Positions 55,668-63,896 of a stretch of 64,000 nucleotides of DNA are shown here, piece by piece. Origin of the DNA: Hyphomicrobiales bacterium (GTDB taxonomy: Bacteria > Pseudomonadota > Alphaproteobacteria > Rhizobiales > Rhizobiaceae). The notes beneath the pieces were generated by a model that was not told the origin of the DNA, made no database searches, and was given only the letters and a program-made list of their open reading frames with translations. The stretch lies in assembly GCA_900473205.1 (NCBI GenBank), contig UCLB01000006.1, positions 1-64,000 on the forward strand, read 5' to 3'. The stretch's first letter is position 1. Every line of letters starts with the position of its first letter. Position numbers and translations under genes: made by a program.

Positions 55668-55724
55668 CTTCAATTTATACAAATCAATGAGCTGATATAA
55701 GAAGCGGTTGTGCGTAAATTGAAG
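55668..55724. promoter_or_regulatory. inverted repeat between mmsA and the ABM/LysR genes
   Basis: CTTCAATTTA (55668-55677) and TAAATTGAAG (55715-55724) are perfect ten-base arms 37 bases apart in the 129-base divergent region. The arrangement suits a LysR-family regulator bound at two half-sites, and such a gene is adjacent. Confidence 0.55.
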
Positions 55725-55758
55725 CCCAAAACTGGACGGCCAAACGGCGAGCAAATCG

Positions 55759-56073
55759 ATGGATCAAGACCTTGTCGTCAGAATGGCAGACATCGAAATC
55801 GATCCGGTTCATCGGGATGCCTACCGCCATTTGCTGGCCGAAGAGATCGAGGCTTCGGTCACTATGGAAGCGGGCGTGATCTCGTTGAATGCGGTGGCGA
55901 TAAAGGATTGCCCGGAGAAAATTCGTATCCTCGAGATTTATGCCAACTCTGCGGCATATGAGGCCCATTTACAGACGCCGCATTTTCTCAAATACAAGGC
56001 AGCCACGGCGGTAATGGTGAGGTCGCTCACGCTGATTGATGTTGAACCCGTGATTTTGCGCAGCAAGCCATGA
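55759..56073 (+). CDS. ABM-family (antibiotic biosynthesis monooxygenase-like) protein
   Basis: Small ferredoxin-like-fold protein of 104 residues. The segment EAGVISLNAVAIKDCPEKIRILEIYANSAAYEAHLQTPHFLKY (in parts) shows the ABM domain pattern, ending in the usual AHLQTPHF motif. Such proteins dimerise and act as quinol monooxygenases, heme-degrading enzymes or autoinducer-modifying enzymes; none can be favoured here. Its stop overlaps the LysR gene ATG by four bases, so it is co-expressed with the regulator. Confidence 0.8.
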   Translation: MDQDLVVRMADIEIDPVHRDAYRHLLAEEIEASVTMEAGVISLNAVAIKDCPEKIRILEIYANSAAYEAHLQTPHFLKYKAATAVMVRSLTLIDVEPVILRSKP

Positions 56074-56951
56074 ACTGGGATGACGTCCGTATCTTCCTTG
56101 CTGTTGCACGCACGGGCCAAATCCTTGCGGCATCAAAACGTCTCGGCTTGAACCACGCCACATTGTCGCGACGGCTGACCTCCCTTGAAGAAGCGCTCAA
56201 GACCCGGCTTTTCACCCGCCGTACCAACGGCTGTGAGTTGACGGAAGATGGTGGCCGTTTTCTAATATCTGCCGAGCATATGGAAGCCGAAATGCTTTCG
56301 GTTCAGGCAAGTCTCGGACGCAGCGATGCCGCGATTAGCGGCACCGTTAGGATCGGTGCCCCGGACGGTTTTGGCGTTTCGTTTCTGGCACCGCGTCTTG
56401 GCGCATTGATGTCGCTACACCCGGAACTCAAGATCGAGCTCGTTCCGGTACCACGCTCTTTTTCGCTGTCGCAGCGCGAAGCAGATATTGCCATTACGAT
56501 TGAAAGGCCAGAGCAGGGCAGGCTGGTTTTCTCCAAACTCACCGATTATTCGCTCGGCCTCTACGCCTCCAAATCCTACCTGAAGGAAAGCGGCGTGCCC
56601 GAGACCATCGAGGCGCTGAAAAGCCATCGCCGGATCGGTTATGTTGAAGACCTGATCTTCTCGCCATCGCTGAACTACACCGGCGAAATCCTGCGTGATT
56701 GGGATGCGAGTTTCGAAATATCCAGCGCCATCGGCCAGACAGAGGCTGTGCGCTCCGGTGCAGGCATCGGCATTCTGCATGATTATATCGCTCGCAGCCA
56801 TCCGGAACTCGTGCGGGTTTTGCCCGAGGTTTCCATCTGCCGATCCTACTGGACGGCCTTTCACGAGAATGCACGGCAGTTGGCCCGCGTCAGAACCGTG
56901 GCGCAGTTTCTTCAGGATATCGTGTTCAGCGAACGGCAGATGTTTCTGTAG
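56070..56951 (+). CDS. LysR-family transcription regulator
   Basis: Regulator of 293 residues. The helix-turn-helix is at about 1-60 (DVRIFLAVARTGQILAASKRLGLNHATLSRRL, in parts) and a periplasmic-binding-like effector domain covers about 90-290. It overlaps the ABM gene by four bases. LysR proteins usually control the divergent gene, so mmsA and the ABM unit are likely targets through the inverted repeat at 55668-55724. The effector is unknown; a branched-chain intermediate is only a guess. Confidence 0.9.
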   Translation: MNWDDVRIFLAVARTGQILAASKRLGLNHATLSRRLTSLEEALKTRLFTRRTNGCELTEDGGRFLISAEHMEAEMLSVQASLGRSDAAISGTVRIGAPDGFGVSFLAPRLGALMSLHPELKIELVPVPRSFSLSQREADIAITIERPEQGRLVFSKLTDYSLGLYASKSYLKESGVPETIEALKSHRRIGYVEDLIFSPSLNYTGEILRDWDASFEISSAIGQTEAVRSGAGIGILHDYIARSHPELVRVLPEVSICRSYWTAFHENARQLARVRTVAQFLQDIVFSERQMFL

Positions 56952-57110
56952 TGCTGAAACTGGACAGCATACGATCTTTGATGGGTCCAGAAATTTCTGA
57001 CGGAATTTTTGCAGGTTAGGCATCGCGCATATACAGATCGAGGCGTCCTTGGGCTTGACTTGGAAATGGACCTCGCGGAGTCATGGGCTTCTAGGGAGTT
57101 CAAAAACAAA

Positions 57111-58040
57111 ATGCCCAATTTTATTCGCCAGCTTTCACCCACGGGTCTCGGGGTGGCTGTCATGCTGCTCGGCATGCTTCTCTTTGCGCTGAACGACGCC
57201 ATGGGCAAATGGCTGGTGTCGACCTACAGCCTTGGGCAAGTGGTTCTGGTGCGCAGTGTTGCGGCCATCATCGTGCTGACGCCCATTCTGTGGAGGGCAG
57301 GCTTGAGCAACGTCGTGCGTGTCGAGCGTCCGGGCTTGCAGGCAGCCCGCGTGTTTTTCTCCACCTCAGAGCTTTTCTGTTTCTATTTCGCGGTCAAGGC
57401 GCTGCCCTTGGCGGATGTCATGACCTACTGGCTGGCGGCCCCCATCTATGTCGCGGCGCTGTCGCCGTTTCTGCTGGGTGAAAAGGTCGGCTGGCGGCGC
57501 TGGACCGCGATTGCCATTGGTTTTGTCGGCGTATTGATCGCGCTGAAACCCAGCTCGGCATCGCTGACGTCAGCGGCGCTGTTTTCCATTCTCGGCAGTG
57601 CGGCTTTTGCTTTCATGATGCTGTCCGGGCGTCAGCTGCGGAACACGCCCGATACGGTTCTGGCCTTCTGGCAGATCGTCGGGGCAGCGCTTGCCGGTAT
57701 CGTCGCCATTGCCGTTACCCCTTCGGGCTGGGTGCCGCTGCAATCGGGCTTCGACCTTTCCCTGCTGGCGCTGCTGGGCATTGTCGCCATGACGGCGCAT
57801 GTGCTGGTCAACCGCGCGCTGAAGCTGGCCGATGCCGCAACGGTGGCGCCGTTGCAATATACGCTGCTGCTCTGGGCCGTGGTATTCGGATGGCTGATCT
57901 TCGGCGATGTGCCGCAGTCCAGCATCGTCATCGGTGCTGGCCTCATCGTGTTGGCGGGCCTCTATATCTTCTTTCGGGAAAATACGCTCAAGCGCAGGCA
58001 GGCGAAATCTGCCAATCCGCCGCTGGATGACCTTGTCTGA
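57111..58040 (+). CDS. EamA-family (DMT superfamily) transporter
   Basis: Inner-membrane protein of 309 residues with ten predicted spans in two EamA repeats (about 12-140 and 155-290). The start segment GLGVAVMLLGMLLFALNDAMGKWL and the later ALKPSSASL, LADAATVAPLQYTLLLWAVVFGWLIFGD (in parts) are typical of RhaT/EamA drug/metabolite transporters. The ATG at 57111 gives the usual short cytoplasmic start; 34 codons upstream in frame look non-coding. Substrate unknown. It is convergent with the KduD-like gene nine bases away. Confidence 0.85.
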   Translation: MPNFIRQLSPTGLGVAVMLLGMLLFALNDAMGKWLVSTYSLGQVVLVRSVAAIIVLTPILWRAGLSNVVRVERPGLQAARVFFSTSELFCFYFAVKALPLADVMTYWLAAPIYVAALSPFLLGEKVGWRRWTAIAIGFVGVLIALKPSSASLTSAALFSILGSAAFAFMMLSGRQLRNTPDTVLAFWQIVGAALAGIVAIAVTPSGWVPLQSGFDLSLLALLGIVAMTAHVLVNRALKLADAATVAPLQYTLLLWAVVFGWLIFGDVPQSSIVIGAGLIVLAGLYIFFRENTLKRRQAKSANPPLDDLV

Positions 58041-58049
58041 GCTTTCGGA

Positions 58050-58808
58050 TCAACGCGCCAGCCAACCGCCATCGACCGGAAGAACTGTGCCGTGAATATA
58101 ATCGGCAGCGCTGGAGGCCAGAAACACGGCCGCTCCGCCAAGCTCTTTCGGCTTGCCCCAATGGCCTGCGGGAATACGCGCCAGGATTGCCGCGTTGCGG
58201 TCCGGGTCGTTGCGCAGGGCTTCCGTGTTTTTGGTGTCGAAATAGCCCGGCGCGATGGCGTTGACGTTGATGCCCTTGGCAGCCCATTCGCAGGCCAGAA
58301 GTCGGGTCAGACCGGCAAGACCGCTTTTGGATGCTGTGTAGGACGGAATGCGAATGCCGCCCTGAAACGACAGAAGCGAGGCGATGTTGATGATCTTGCC
58401 CGGCTTGTTTTCCGCAACGAGATGACGGGCAAAAGCCTGGCTGAGAAAGAAGACCGTCTTCAGGTTCACATCCATCACCGCATCCCAATCGGCTTCGGTA
58501 AAATCCAGCGAATCGGCGCGCTTGATGATGCCTGCATTGTTGACGAGAATATCGGCGCTGCCAGCAAGGCGCACAGTCTCGCTGATGACCTCTGCCACCG
58601 GCGCGATGGAGGAGAGATCGGCCTTGATGCTGTGGCTCTTGCCGCCAATGGCCGCAATCGCCTCTTCCGTCTCTGTCATGGAAGACCGCCCGACCAGCGC
58701 GACCGTTGCACCCGCACCCGCCAGCGCTGTGGCGATGCCCTGTCCAAGGCCGGTATTGGCACCCGTGACAATCGCTGTCTTGCCGGTCAGGTCGAAGGAA
58801 ATCGTCAT
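58050..58808 (-). CDS. short-chain dehydrogenase, probable 2-deoxy-D-gluconate/2-dehydro-3-deoxy-D-gluconate dehydrogenase (KduD-like)
   Basis: NAD(P)-dependent SDR of 252 residues. The cofactor motif TGANTGLGQGIA is at residues 17-28, NNAG near 88, and catalytic Ser/Tyr/Lys lie in ASLLSFQGGIRIPSYTASKSG near 140-160, a block characteristic of KduD. The C-terminal HGTVLPVDGGWLAR is usual for the family. GGAG lies seven bases before the ATG at 58808; 22 codons upstream in frame are discounted. No uronate catabolism genes are adjacent, so the physiological sugar acid is uncertain. Confidence 0.82.
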   Translation of the reverse strand: MTISFDLTGKTAIVTGANTGLGQGIATALAGAGATVALVGRSSMTETEEAIAAIGGKSHSIKADLSSIAPVAEVISETVRLAGSADILVNNAGIIKRADSLDFTEADWDAVMDVNLKTVFFLSQAFARHLVAENKPGKIINIASLLSFQGGIRIPSYTASKSGLAGLTRLLACEWAAKGINVNAIAPGYFDTKNTEALRNDPDRNAAILARIPAGHWGKPKELGGAAVFLASSAADYIHGTVLPVDGGWLAR

Positions 58809-59244
58809 CGCGCTTCTCCATGCGTCGGAAACTTTTGTTCGTCCGTATCTATCGCAAGCGGATTGCAGGGGCAAGAAACAAATAGTATCTCTTTTGAAAA
58901 TGATATGACAACACTGCGCCTCGCAACTTTTGTTTGCAAATCGAACGGGAAAGCCGTTGAAACGCCGGGATTACGCCGAAAAAACAACTTTGATCTTGAC
59001 GAAATCACAAAGTTGCGAGACTACAAAGGCATTCCAGCCCCTGACATCGGGCTTGGAGATTGAACTTTGGTGCCGGGCCCCTCTGGCGAGAGTTTTACGG
59101 CGCTCTCGCGATGTCGGTACCGCCTGCTTATGACGCCGGCGGATTTAAACCCATGAAAAATCTGACCATGCATTCCATGCGTGCACTTTGCGCCATGCCT
59201 GCTCCACGTTTTCCCGTTCGCCCAACCCGCGCGGGAGCCCTGTG
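58809..59244. other. 436-base gap upstream of the DUF475 gene
   Basis: No gene seen. It contains two base-pairing features on the plus strand: CAACTTTG (58985-58992) / CAAAGTTG (59008-59015), and a compound hairpin with GCGAGAG (59086-59092) / CTCTCGC (59103-59109) nested inside GCCGG (about 59072) / CCGGC (about 59136). Together they suggest a long structured leader for the DUF475 gene. The core of the manganese riboswitch often found before TerC-like genes was not recognised. Confidence 0.45.
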
Positions 59245-60351
59245 ATGACACCGACAACAAAATCCTCACTCACCTATTTCAAATGGGCCTTCATCGTCAC
59301 CGTCGTCGGCCTGCTGCTGGGCGGCTGGCTCGGCTGGGAAATGACGGGCACCATCAGCGGAACGGCCACGATCTTCTTCATCTGCGCGGTTCTCGCGGTT
59401 CTGGAAATCTCGCTGTCCTTCGATAATGCCATCGTCAATGCCAACAAGCTGAAAGACATGACGCCGGAATGGCAGCATCGCTTTTTGACCTGGGGCATTC
59501 TCATCGCCGTTTTCGGCATGCGTATCGTCTTCCCGTTGCTCATCGTCGTCATCGCGGCCAATGTCGGCCCGTGGACGGCCATGGTCATGGCCGCGACGGA
59601 ACCAGAGCGTTATGCGCAGATCATGAAGGACGCACACCTGCCGATTGCGGCCTTTGGTGGCACCTTCCTGATGATGGTCGGTCTCAGCTTCTTCTTCGAT
59701 CATGAGAAGGACGTGCACTGGGTTCGCTGGTTCGAAGAGAAGATCGCGACCTATTCGTCGATCAAGGGCATCGAGATCGCTTTCGTGCTGATCGTCATGC
59801 TGGTCTTTTCGCGCATCATCGCCAACAGCGCTGATCCAGCGCTGGGTCCCGAAGCAGCTACTCTCTTCTTCAGTTCGGCGATCTGGGGTCTGTTGACCTT
59901 CCTTCTGGTCGAAGTTCTGGGCGGTATTCTGGACCGCAGCCAGCAGGTGCTGGAAGGTGCGGCAAAGGGCGGTTTCGGCGCGTTCCTTTACCTCGAAGTG
60001 CTGGATGCCAGCTTCTCCTTCGATGGCGTCATCGGCGCTTTCGCGCTGACATCCAACCTCTTCATCATCGCCATCGGTCTTGGCATCGGTGCCATGTATG
60101 TGCGCTCGATGACCATCATGCTGGTCGAAAAGGGAACGTTGGCGGAATACCGCTATCTCGAGCATGGCGCGTTTTATGCCATCCTCATCCTTTCGGTCAT
60201 CATGTATGTCCAGAGCCTTGTCCACATTCCGGAAGTGATCACCGGTCTGGGCGGCGCAACGCTCATCGGCATCTCGCTGTGGTCCTCCATTCGCTACAAC
60301 AGGCAGGAGAAGGCACGGGAAGTCGAAGGCGCGCAGGGCGCCGAGATTTAA
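59245..60351 (+). CDS. DUF475/TerC-superfamily membrane protein
   Basis: Integral membrane protein of 368 residues with about nine spans. The two repeats of the family signature are EISLSFDNAIVNANKLKDM near residue 70 and LDASFSFDGVIGAFALTSN near 255; in each, acidic and Asn residues within the membrane resemble the metal-binding sites of TerC/YceF-type transporters. Members are often linked with manganese export or tellurite tolerance; DUF475 itself lacks a proven substrate. The ATG at 59245 has GGAG eight bases upstream. A terminator follows at 60423. Confidence 0.85.
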   Translation: MTPTTKSSLTYFKWAFIVTVVGLLLGGWLGWEMTGTISGTATIFFICAVLAVLEISLSFDNAIVNANKLKDMTPEWQHRFLTWGILIAVFGMRIVFPLLIVVIAANVGPWTAMVMAATEPERYAQIMKDAHLPIAAFGGTFLMMVGLSFFFDHEKDVHWVRWFEEKIATYSSIKGIEIAFVLIVMLVFSRIIANSADPALGPEAATLFFSSAIWGLLTFLLVEVLGGILDRSQQVLEGAAKGGFGAFLYLEVLDASFSFDGVIGAFALTSNLFIIAIGLGIGAMYVRSMTIMLVEKGTLAEYRYLEHGAFYAILILSVIMYVQSLVHIPEVITGLGGATLIGISLWSSIRYNRQEKAREVEGAQGAEI

Positions 60352-60422
60352 AGCTTTTCAGGCTGTTCATCTCTAAGTGAACGGCGCGGAATTGTGCGAT
60401 GCTACAATATCGCTTAAAATAT

Positions 60423-60455
60423 AAGCTCCGGCGGCAACCCCGTCGGAGCTTTTTG
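60423..60455 (+). terminator. rho-independent terminator after the DUF475 gene
   Basis: AAGCTCCGGCGG and CCGTCGGAGCTT pair with one G-T wobble, followed by TTTTG. It lies about 70 bases after the stop codon. Confidence 0.8.
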
Positions 60456-60499
60456 TTTGCCTGAGGCGGGTTTGCGGGCTTTTCGCTGAAATTCGCAAC

Positions 60500-60516
60500 T
60501 GGCACGCTTGATGCAT
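60500..60516 (+). promoter_or_regulatory. predicted sigma-54 (RpoN) promoter
   Basis: TGGCACGCTTGATGCAT carries the invariant GG (60501-60502) and GC (60513-60514) ten bases apart and matches TGGCACG-N4-TTGCA with one mismatch. Transcription would begin near 60525. Confidence 0.65.
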
Positions 60517-60524
60517 GTCTCTCT

Positions 60525-60626
60525 TCAAGTCCAGAGGGGACGCAAAGCTCGAAAACGAGCGCAAGACCGCCGCCACATCAATGCGCACCAAGGTGCAGAC
60601 ATCATGGGCGGCGGTTTTGTTTTGTT
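60525..60626 (+). ncRNA. candidate sigma-54-dependent small RNA or regulatory leader
   Basis: Downstream of the sigma-54 promoter lies a compact structured sequence with no good open frame. GCTCG-AAAA-CGAGC (60547-60560) forms a tetraloop hairpin. Then CCGCCGCC (60567-60574) and GGCGGCGG (60607-60614) form a perfect stem enclosing a smaller hairpin around GCACC/GGTGC, followed by TTTTGTTTTGTT. This is the shape of a rho-independent terminator ending an RNA of about 100 bases. It could be a free small RNA or an attenuator before the MarR-type gene at 60691. Whether it belongs to a described rhizobial sRNA family cannot be decided here. Confidence 0.55.
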
Positions 60627-60690
60627 CATTGATTTGCGCCAAAATCATTCGGATGACCTTTGTGGATTGCAAACGAACGGAGCCGGGAAC

Positions 60691-61035
60691 GTGTCTGTCG
60701 AACTGTCGCCAAGCCAGGCGCTGAACCTCTGGCACCGCGTGGTGCTGGCGCAGGTCGAGGAAGATGCGCCGGATCTGACGGCCCGGCAGATGGCAATTCT
60801 GCTCCACATCTATCTCGTGCCGCCACCGCATACCGTTAGAGGGCTGGCTTCCGTGCTGGGCGTCACCAAACCCGTCATCACCCGGGCGCTGGACAGCATG
60901 GGCACTCTGGGGCTGGTGGACCGGGAGCGCGATGAGCGTGACCGCCGCAATGTCATCATCAAACGCACGGTGGCTGGCGCGCTTTATCTGGAAAAATTTG
61001 GCGATCTGATCATCGAGCACGCCCGCAGGGCTTAG
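60691..61035 (+). CDS. MarR-type winged-helix regulator (short)
   Basis: Protein of 114 residues, shorter than usual MarR proteins (about 140). The winged helix covers residues 25-95: LTARQMAILLHIYLVPPPHTVRGLASVLGVTKPVITRALDSM (in parts) includes the recognition helix, and RERDERDRRNVIIKRT is the wing. The N-terminal dimerisation helix is short. It starts at GTG 60691 with CGGAG nine bases before; open frame to 60508 overlaps the RNA candidate and is discounted. Targets are unknown; the NlpC/P60 gene follows 69 bases later on the same strand. Confidence 0.82.
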   Translation: MSVELSPSQALNLWHRVVLAQVEEDAPDLTARQMAILLHIYLVPPPHTVRGLASVLGVTKPVITRALDSMGTLGLVDRERDERDRRNVIIKRTVAGALYLEKFGDLIIEHARRA

Positions 61036-61104
61036 CCTCCCGCCTCAAAAAGGTGTATGCCGGTCATCGAATAAAGAAATGAAGGCGAGCAGGACGCAAG
61101 CAAT

Positions 61105-61965
61105 ATGACAACCACGGACACCACACTTGACCGCCGCCTGAACATCTTCCGCGCCGATCTCGCCGATGAGACACTCAAGGGCAAGGTCGAAGCCGAACGT
61201 TTCGTCAAGGGAACACCGGCGCAGGTCACAGTGCCGGTCATCGGACTGCGCCCGAAGCCGGATTTGACCGCCGGGGTCGACACGGAATTGTTGCTGGGCG
61301 AAACGATCAGGGTGTTTGAAAAGGTTAGCGGCTGGGCCTGGGTGCAGGCGGATGCGGATGGTTATGCCGGGTATCTGCCGGAGACGGCATTCGGTCAGAC
61401 CGTAGCATCTACCCACCGCATCATCGCGCCCCGCACATTTCTCTATCCTGCCGCCGAACTGAGAAAGCCACCAGTGGCGGCGCTGTCCATGGGCAGCCAG
61501 ATGCGTTTTGTCGGTGAAGCCGAAACGCGCGGCACACGATATCTGATGACCGAAAACGGCGAGGGCGTTATCGCCGCCCATTGCCTAAACGTGGAGCAGA
61601 GGTCAGCGGAGGACTATGTGTCCATCGCGCTTCGCTTTCTGGAAACGCCCTATCTCTGGGGCGGCCGGTCTGGGTTCGGCATCGATTGCTCCGGTCTGGT
61701 TCAGCTTTCCATGGCCATGGCGGGCACGTCGGTTCTGCGTGATACGGATATGCAGGTTCGCTCCCTCGGCACAGAGATCACCCGCGAAGAATTGCGCCGT
61801 GGCGATCTGGTGTTCTGGAAGGGCCATGTCGGTATCATGGAAGACGAAGAAACGCTTCTGCATGCCAACGGCCACACGATGAATGTCTCGCGGGAAAATC
61901 TCGATGAAGCGATCAAGCGCATCGGCTGGCTTTACGAGATGCCGACAGCCTACCGCCGCCCCTGA
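61105..61965 (+). CDS. NlpC/P60-family cysteine peptidase with SH3-type domains
   Basis: Protein of 286 residues. Two SH3-like modules cover about 30-160 (ETIRVFEKVSGWAWVQADADGYAGYLPE is the first), followed by the NlpC/P60 domain at about 170-280. The catalytic Cys is in GIDCSGLVQL near residue 195 and the His in KGHVGIMEDEE near 245, with HANGH after it. Such enzymes cut peptidoglycan stem peptides at the gamma-D-glutamyl-diaminopimelate bond. No signal peptide is visible, which suggests a cytoplasmic cell-wall recycling enzyme (dipeptidyl-peptidase VI-like) rather than a secreted one. Confidence 0.88.
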   Translation: MTTTDTTLDRRLNIFRADLADETLKGKVEAERFVKGTPAQVTVPVIGLRPKPDLTAGVDTELLLGETIRVFEKVSGWAWVQADADGYAGYLPETAFGQTVASTHRIIAPRTFLYPAAELRKPPVAALSMGSQMRFVGEAETRGTRYLMTENGEGVIAAHCLNVEQRSAEDYVSIALRFLETPYLWGGRSGFGIDCSGLVQLSMAMAGTSVLRDTDMQVRSLGTEITREELRRGDLVFWKGHVGIMEDEETLLHANGHTMNVSRENLDEAIKRIGWLYEMPTAYRRP

Positions 61966-62056
61966 AGTTTTCACGAAAACGTTTGCATCGCTCCGCTGTT
62001 TTGGCGCGATTGTCGTTCTATATAACAGGGATAGAACATTCGGCAGGACCACCTCA

Positions 62057-62416
62057 ATGGCACGACCAGCAATCAGCATCGCGGCTTTCCTTTTCGCCAG
62101 TCTCTCCTGTGCTGCGACCGGTCAGGCGCAGACCGTTTATGAAAACGGCTACCTGCCTGCCCCGGATGCTTATGCCAACCTGCCGGGTGTGAAAGACCCG
62201 AAGACGCTGCAGCAGAAAGAACGTTACACCTGCCATTCGGCCCCGGTGATTTCGAGCTACCCGGATGGTCCTTACCGCGACGTTTTTGGCAGTCGCGGGC
62301 TGGCCGTGCAGGGCTATCGCTGCACCGGGTCTGCCGGTGTGACGGCGACTGGCACGCGCGTGCCGACATCGAAGGACTGGTATCCCGGCATCAACCCGCC
62401 TGCGGTGGATTTCTAA
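62057..62416 (+). CDS. uncharacterised small secreted protein
   Basis: Protein of 119 residues, not recognised. The ATG at 62057 has AGGA about eight bases upstream and is followed by a signal peptide (residues 1-25, ending ATGQAQ). The mature chain is Pro/Tyr/Gly-rich with two Cys (in YTCHSAP and YRCTGS) that may form a disulfide. The NLPGVKDPKTLQQKERY stretch is the only distinctive segment. It lies 91 bases after the NlpC/P60 gene. A periplasmic or surface location is predicted; no function can be assigned. Confidence 0.65.
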   Translation: MARPAISIAAFLFASLSCAATGQAQTVYENGYLPAPDAYANLPGVKDPKTLQQKERYTCHSAPVISSYPDGPYRDVFGSRGLAVQGYRCTGSAGVTATGTRVPTSKDWYPGINPPAVDF

Positions 62417-62575
62417 CCGCCAGCCAGAACCGTCTTTGCTGAAACCGGTCTGGACTTGCCGCTGTTTTATCAGATAAGTCTTTGTCTCCGGAGCAGATCA
62501 GGCTCCTGAAGGCTCAACGCCTTTCGAAATGCGCGGCGACACCGGTTTTGTCCGGTGCGGGGGATAGCAGCAGCA

Positions 62576-63880
62576 ATGACGAAGACAGACATAGCGACCC
62601 GTGTTCACAACCACACCTGGAAGCTCGACCCCATCGTCCGCAGCCTTATCGATACGGACTTCTATAAGCTCCTGATGTTGCAGATGATCTGGAAGCTATA
62701 TCCAGAGGTGAATGCGACCTTCTCGCTGATCAACCGCACCAAAACCGTCAAGCTTGCCGATGAAATCGACGAGATGGAGCTGCGTGAACAACTGGATCAC
62801 GCCCGCAGCCTGCGACTTTCCAAAAAGGAGAGCATCTGGCTGGCGGGTAATACCTTCTACGGCCGTTCGCAGATTTTCGAGCCGGAATTTCTGTCTTGGC
62901 TGGATAGCTATCAGCTGCCGGAATATGAGCTGTTCAAACGTGACGGGCAGTATGAGCTGAATTTCCACGGTCGCTGGATGGATACCACGCTATGGGAAAT
63001 CCCGGCCCTCGCCATCATCAATGAGCTTCGTTCGCGCAGTGCCATGCGATCGCTCGGTTACTTCACGCTGGATGTTCTCTATGCCCGCGCAAAGGCCAAG
63101 ATGTGGGAAAAGGTGGAGCGCCTGCGCGAATTGCCGGGTCTGCGCATTTCCGATTTTGGCACCCGCCGCCGCCACAGTTTCCTCTGGCAGCGCTGGTGCG
63201 TGGAAGCGCTGAAAGAAGGCATCGGCCCGGCCTTTACCGGCACCAGCAATGTATTGCTGGCTATGGATTCCGATCTGGAAGCCGTCGGTACCAATGCGCA
63301 TGAGCTGCCGATGGTGGTTGCGGCACTCGCCCAGAACGACGAGGAACTGGCTGCAGCACCCTATCAGGTGATGAAGGACTGGAACCGGCTTTACGGCGGC
63401 AACCTGCTGATCGTCCTGCCGGACGCTTTCGGCACTGCCGCTTTTCTGCGTAACGCGCCCGAATGGGTGGCGGACTGGACCGGCTTCCGTCCCGACAGCG
63501 CTCCGCCTATCGAAGGTGGCGAAAAGATCATCGACTGGTGGCAGAAGATGAACCGCGACCCGAAGAAGAAGCTGCTGATTTTCTCCGATGGTCTGGATGT
63601 GGATGCCATCATCGACACCTACAAACACTTCGAAGGCCGCGTGCGCATGAGCTTCGGCTGGGGCACGAACCTGACGAACGACTTCGCTGGCTGCGCACCC
63701 AAGACTATCGAAAGCCTCAAGCCCATTTCGGTGGTGTGCAAGGTCATCGATGCCAACGGCCGCCCGGCCGTCAAGCTTTCCGACAATCCGCAAAAGGCCA
63801 CCGGCGAGCCGGAAGAAGTGCAACGATACCTGAAATTCTTCGGTCAAGAAGACCGCAAGGAACAGGACGTCGTCGTTTAA
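62576..63880 (+). CDS. pncB: nicotinate phosphoribosyltransferase
   Basis: ATP-dependent enzyme of 434 residues that converts nicotinate and PRPP to nicotinate mononucleotide for NAD salvage. [20 protein letters not shown] near 24 is the PncB start block, [18 protein letters not shown] near 205 contains the His that is phosphorylated during catalysis, and [12 protein letters not shown] near 227 and [12 protein letters not shown] near 360 complete the active site. The start at 62576 was chosen over a position seven codons upstream. A CACCGG/CCGGTG hairpin at 62540-62557 lies just before the ribosome-binding region. Confidence 0.94.
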   Translation: MTKTDIATRVHNHTWKLDPIVRSLIDTDFYKLLMLQMIWKLYPEVNATFSLINRTKTVKLADEIDEMELREQLDHARSLRLSKKESIWLAGNTFYGRSQIFEPEFLSWLDSYQLPEYELFKRDGQYELNFHGRWMDTTLWEIPALAIINELRSRSAMRSLGYFTLDVLYARAKAKMWEKVERLRELPGLRISDFGTRRRHSFLWQRWCVEALKEGIGPAFTGTSNVLLAMDSDLEAVGTNAHELPMVVAALAQNDEELAAAPYQVMKDWNRLYGGNLLIVLPDAFGTAAFLRNAPEWVADWTGFRPDSAPPIEGGEKIIDWWQKMNRDPKKKLLIFSDGLDVDAIIDTYKHFEGRVRMSFGWGTNLTNDFAGCAPKTIESLKPISVVCKVIDANGRPAVKLSDNPQKATGEPEEVQRYLKFFGQEDRKEQDVVV

Positions 63881-63896
63881 AGATGCGACGTGCGTT

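Noticed and set aside
59040-59244. Manganese (yybP-ykoY) riboswitch before the DUF475 gene
   Set aside because: The conserved GGGGAGUAG-type core could not be found, although the leader looks structured.
60501-60600. Resemblance of GGGACGCAAAGC to part of the c-di-GMP-I riboswitch
   Set aside because: Only this short block matches. The 5' half of the aptamer and the receptor pairing are absent, and the predicted sigma-54 start would cut off any upstream half.
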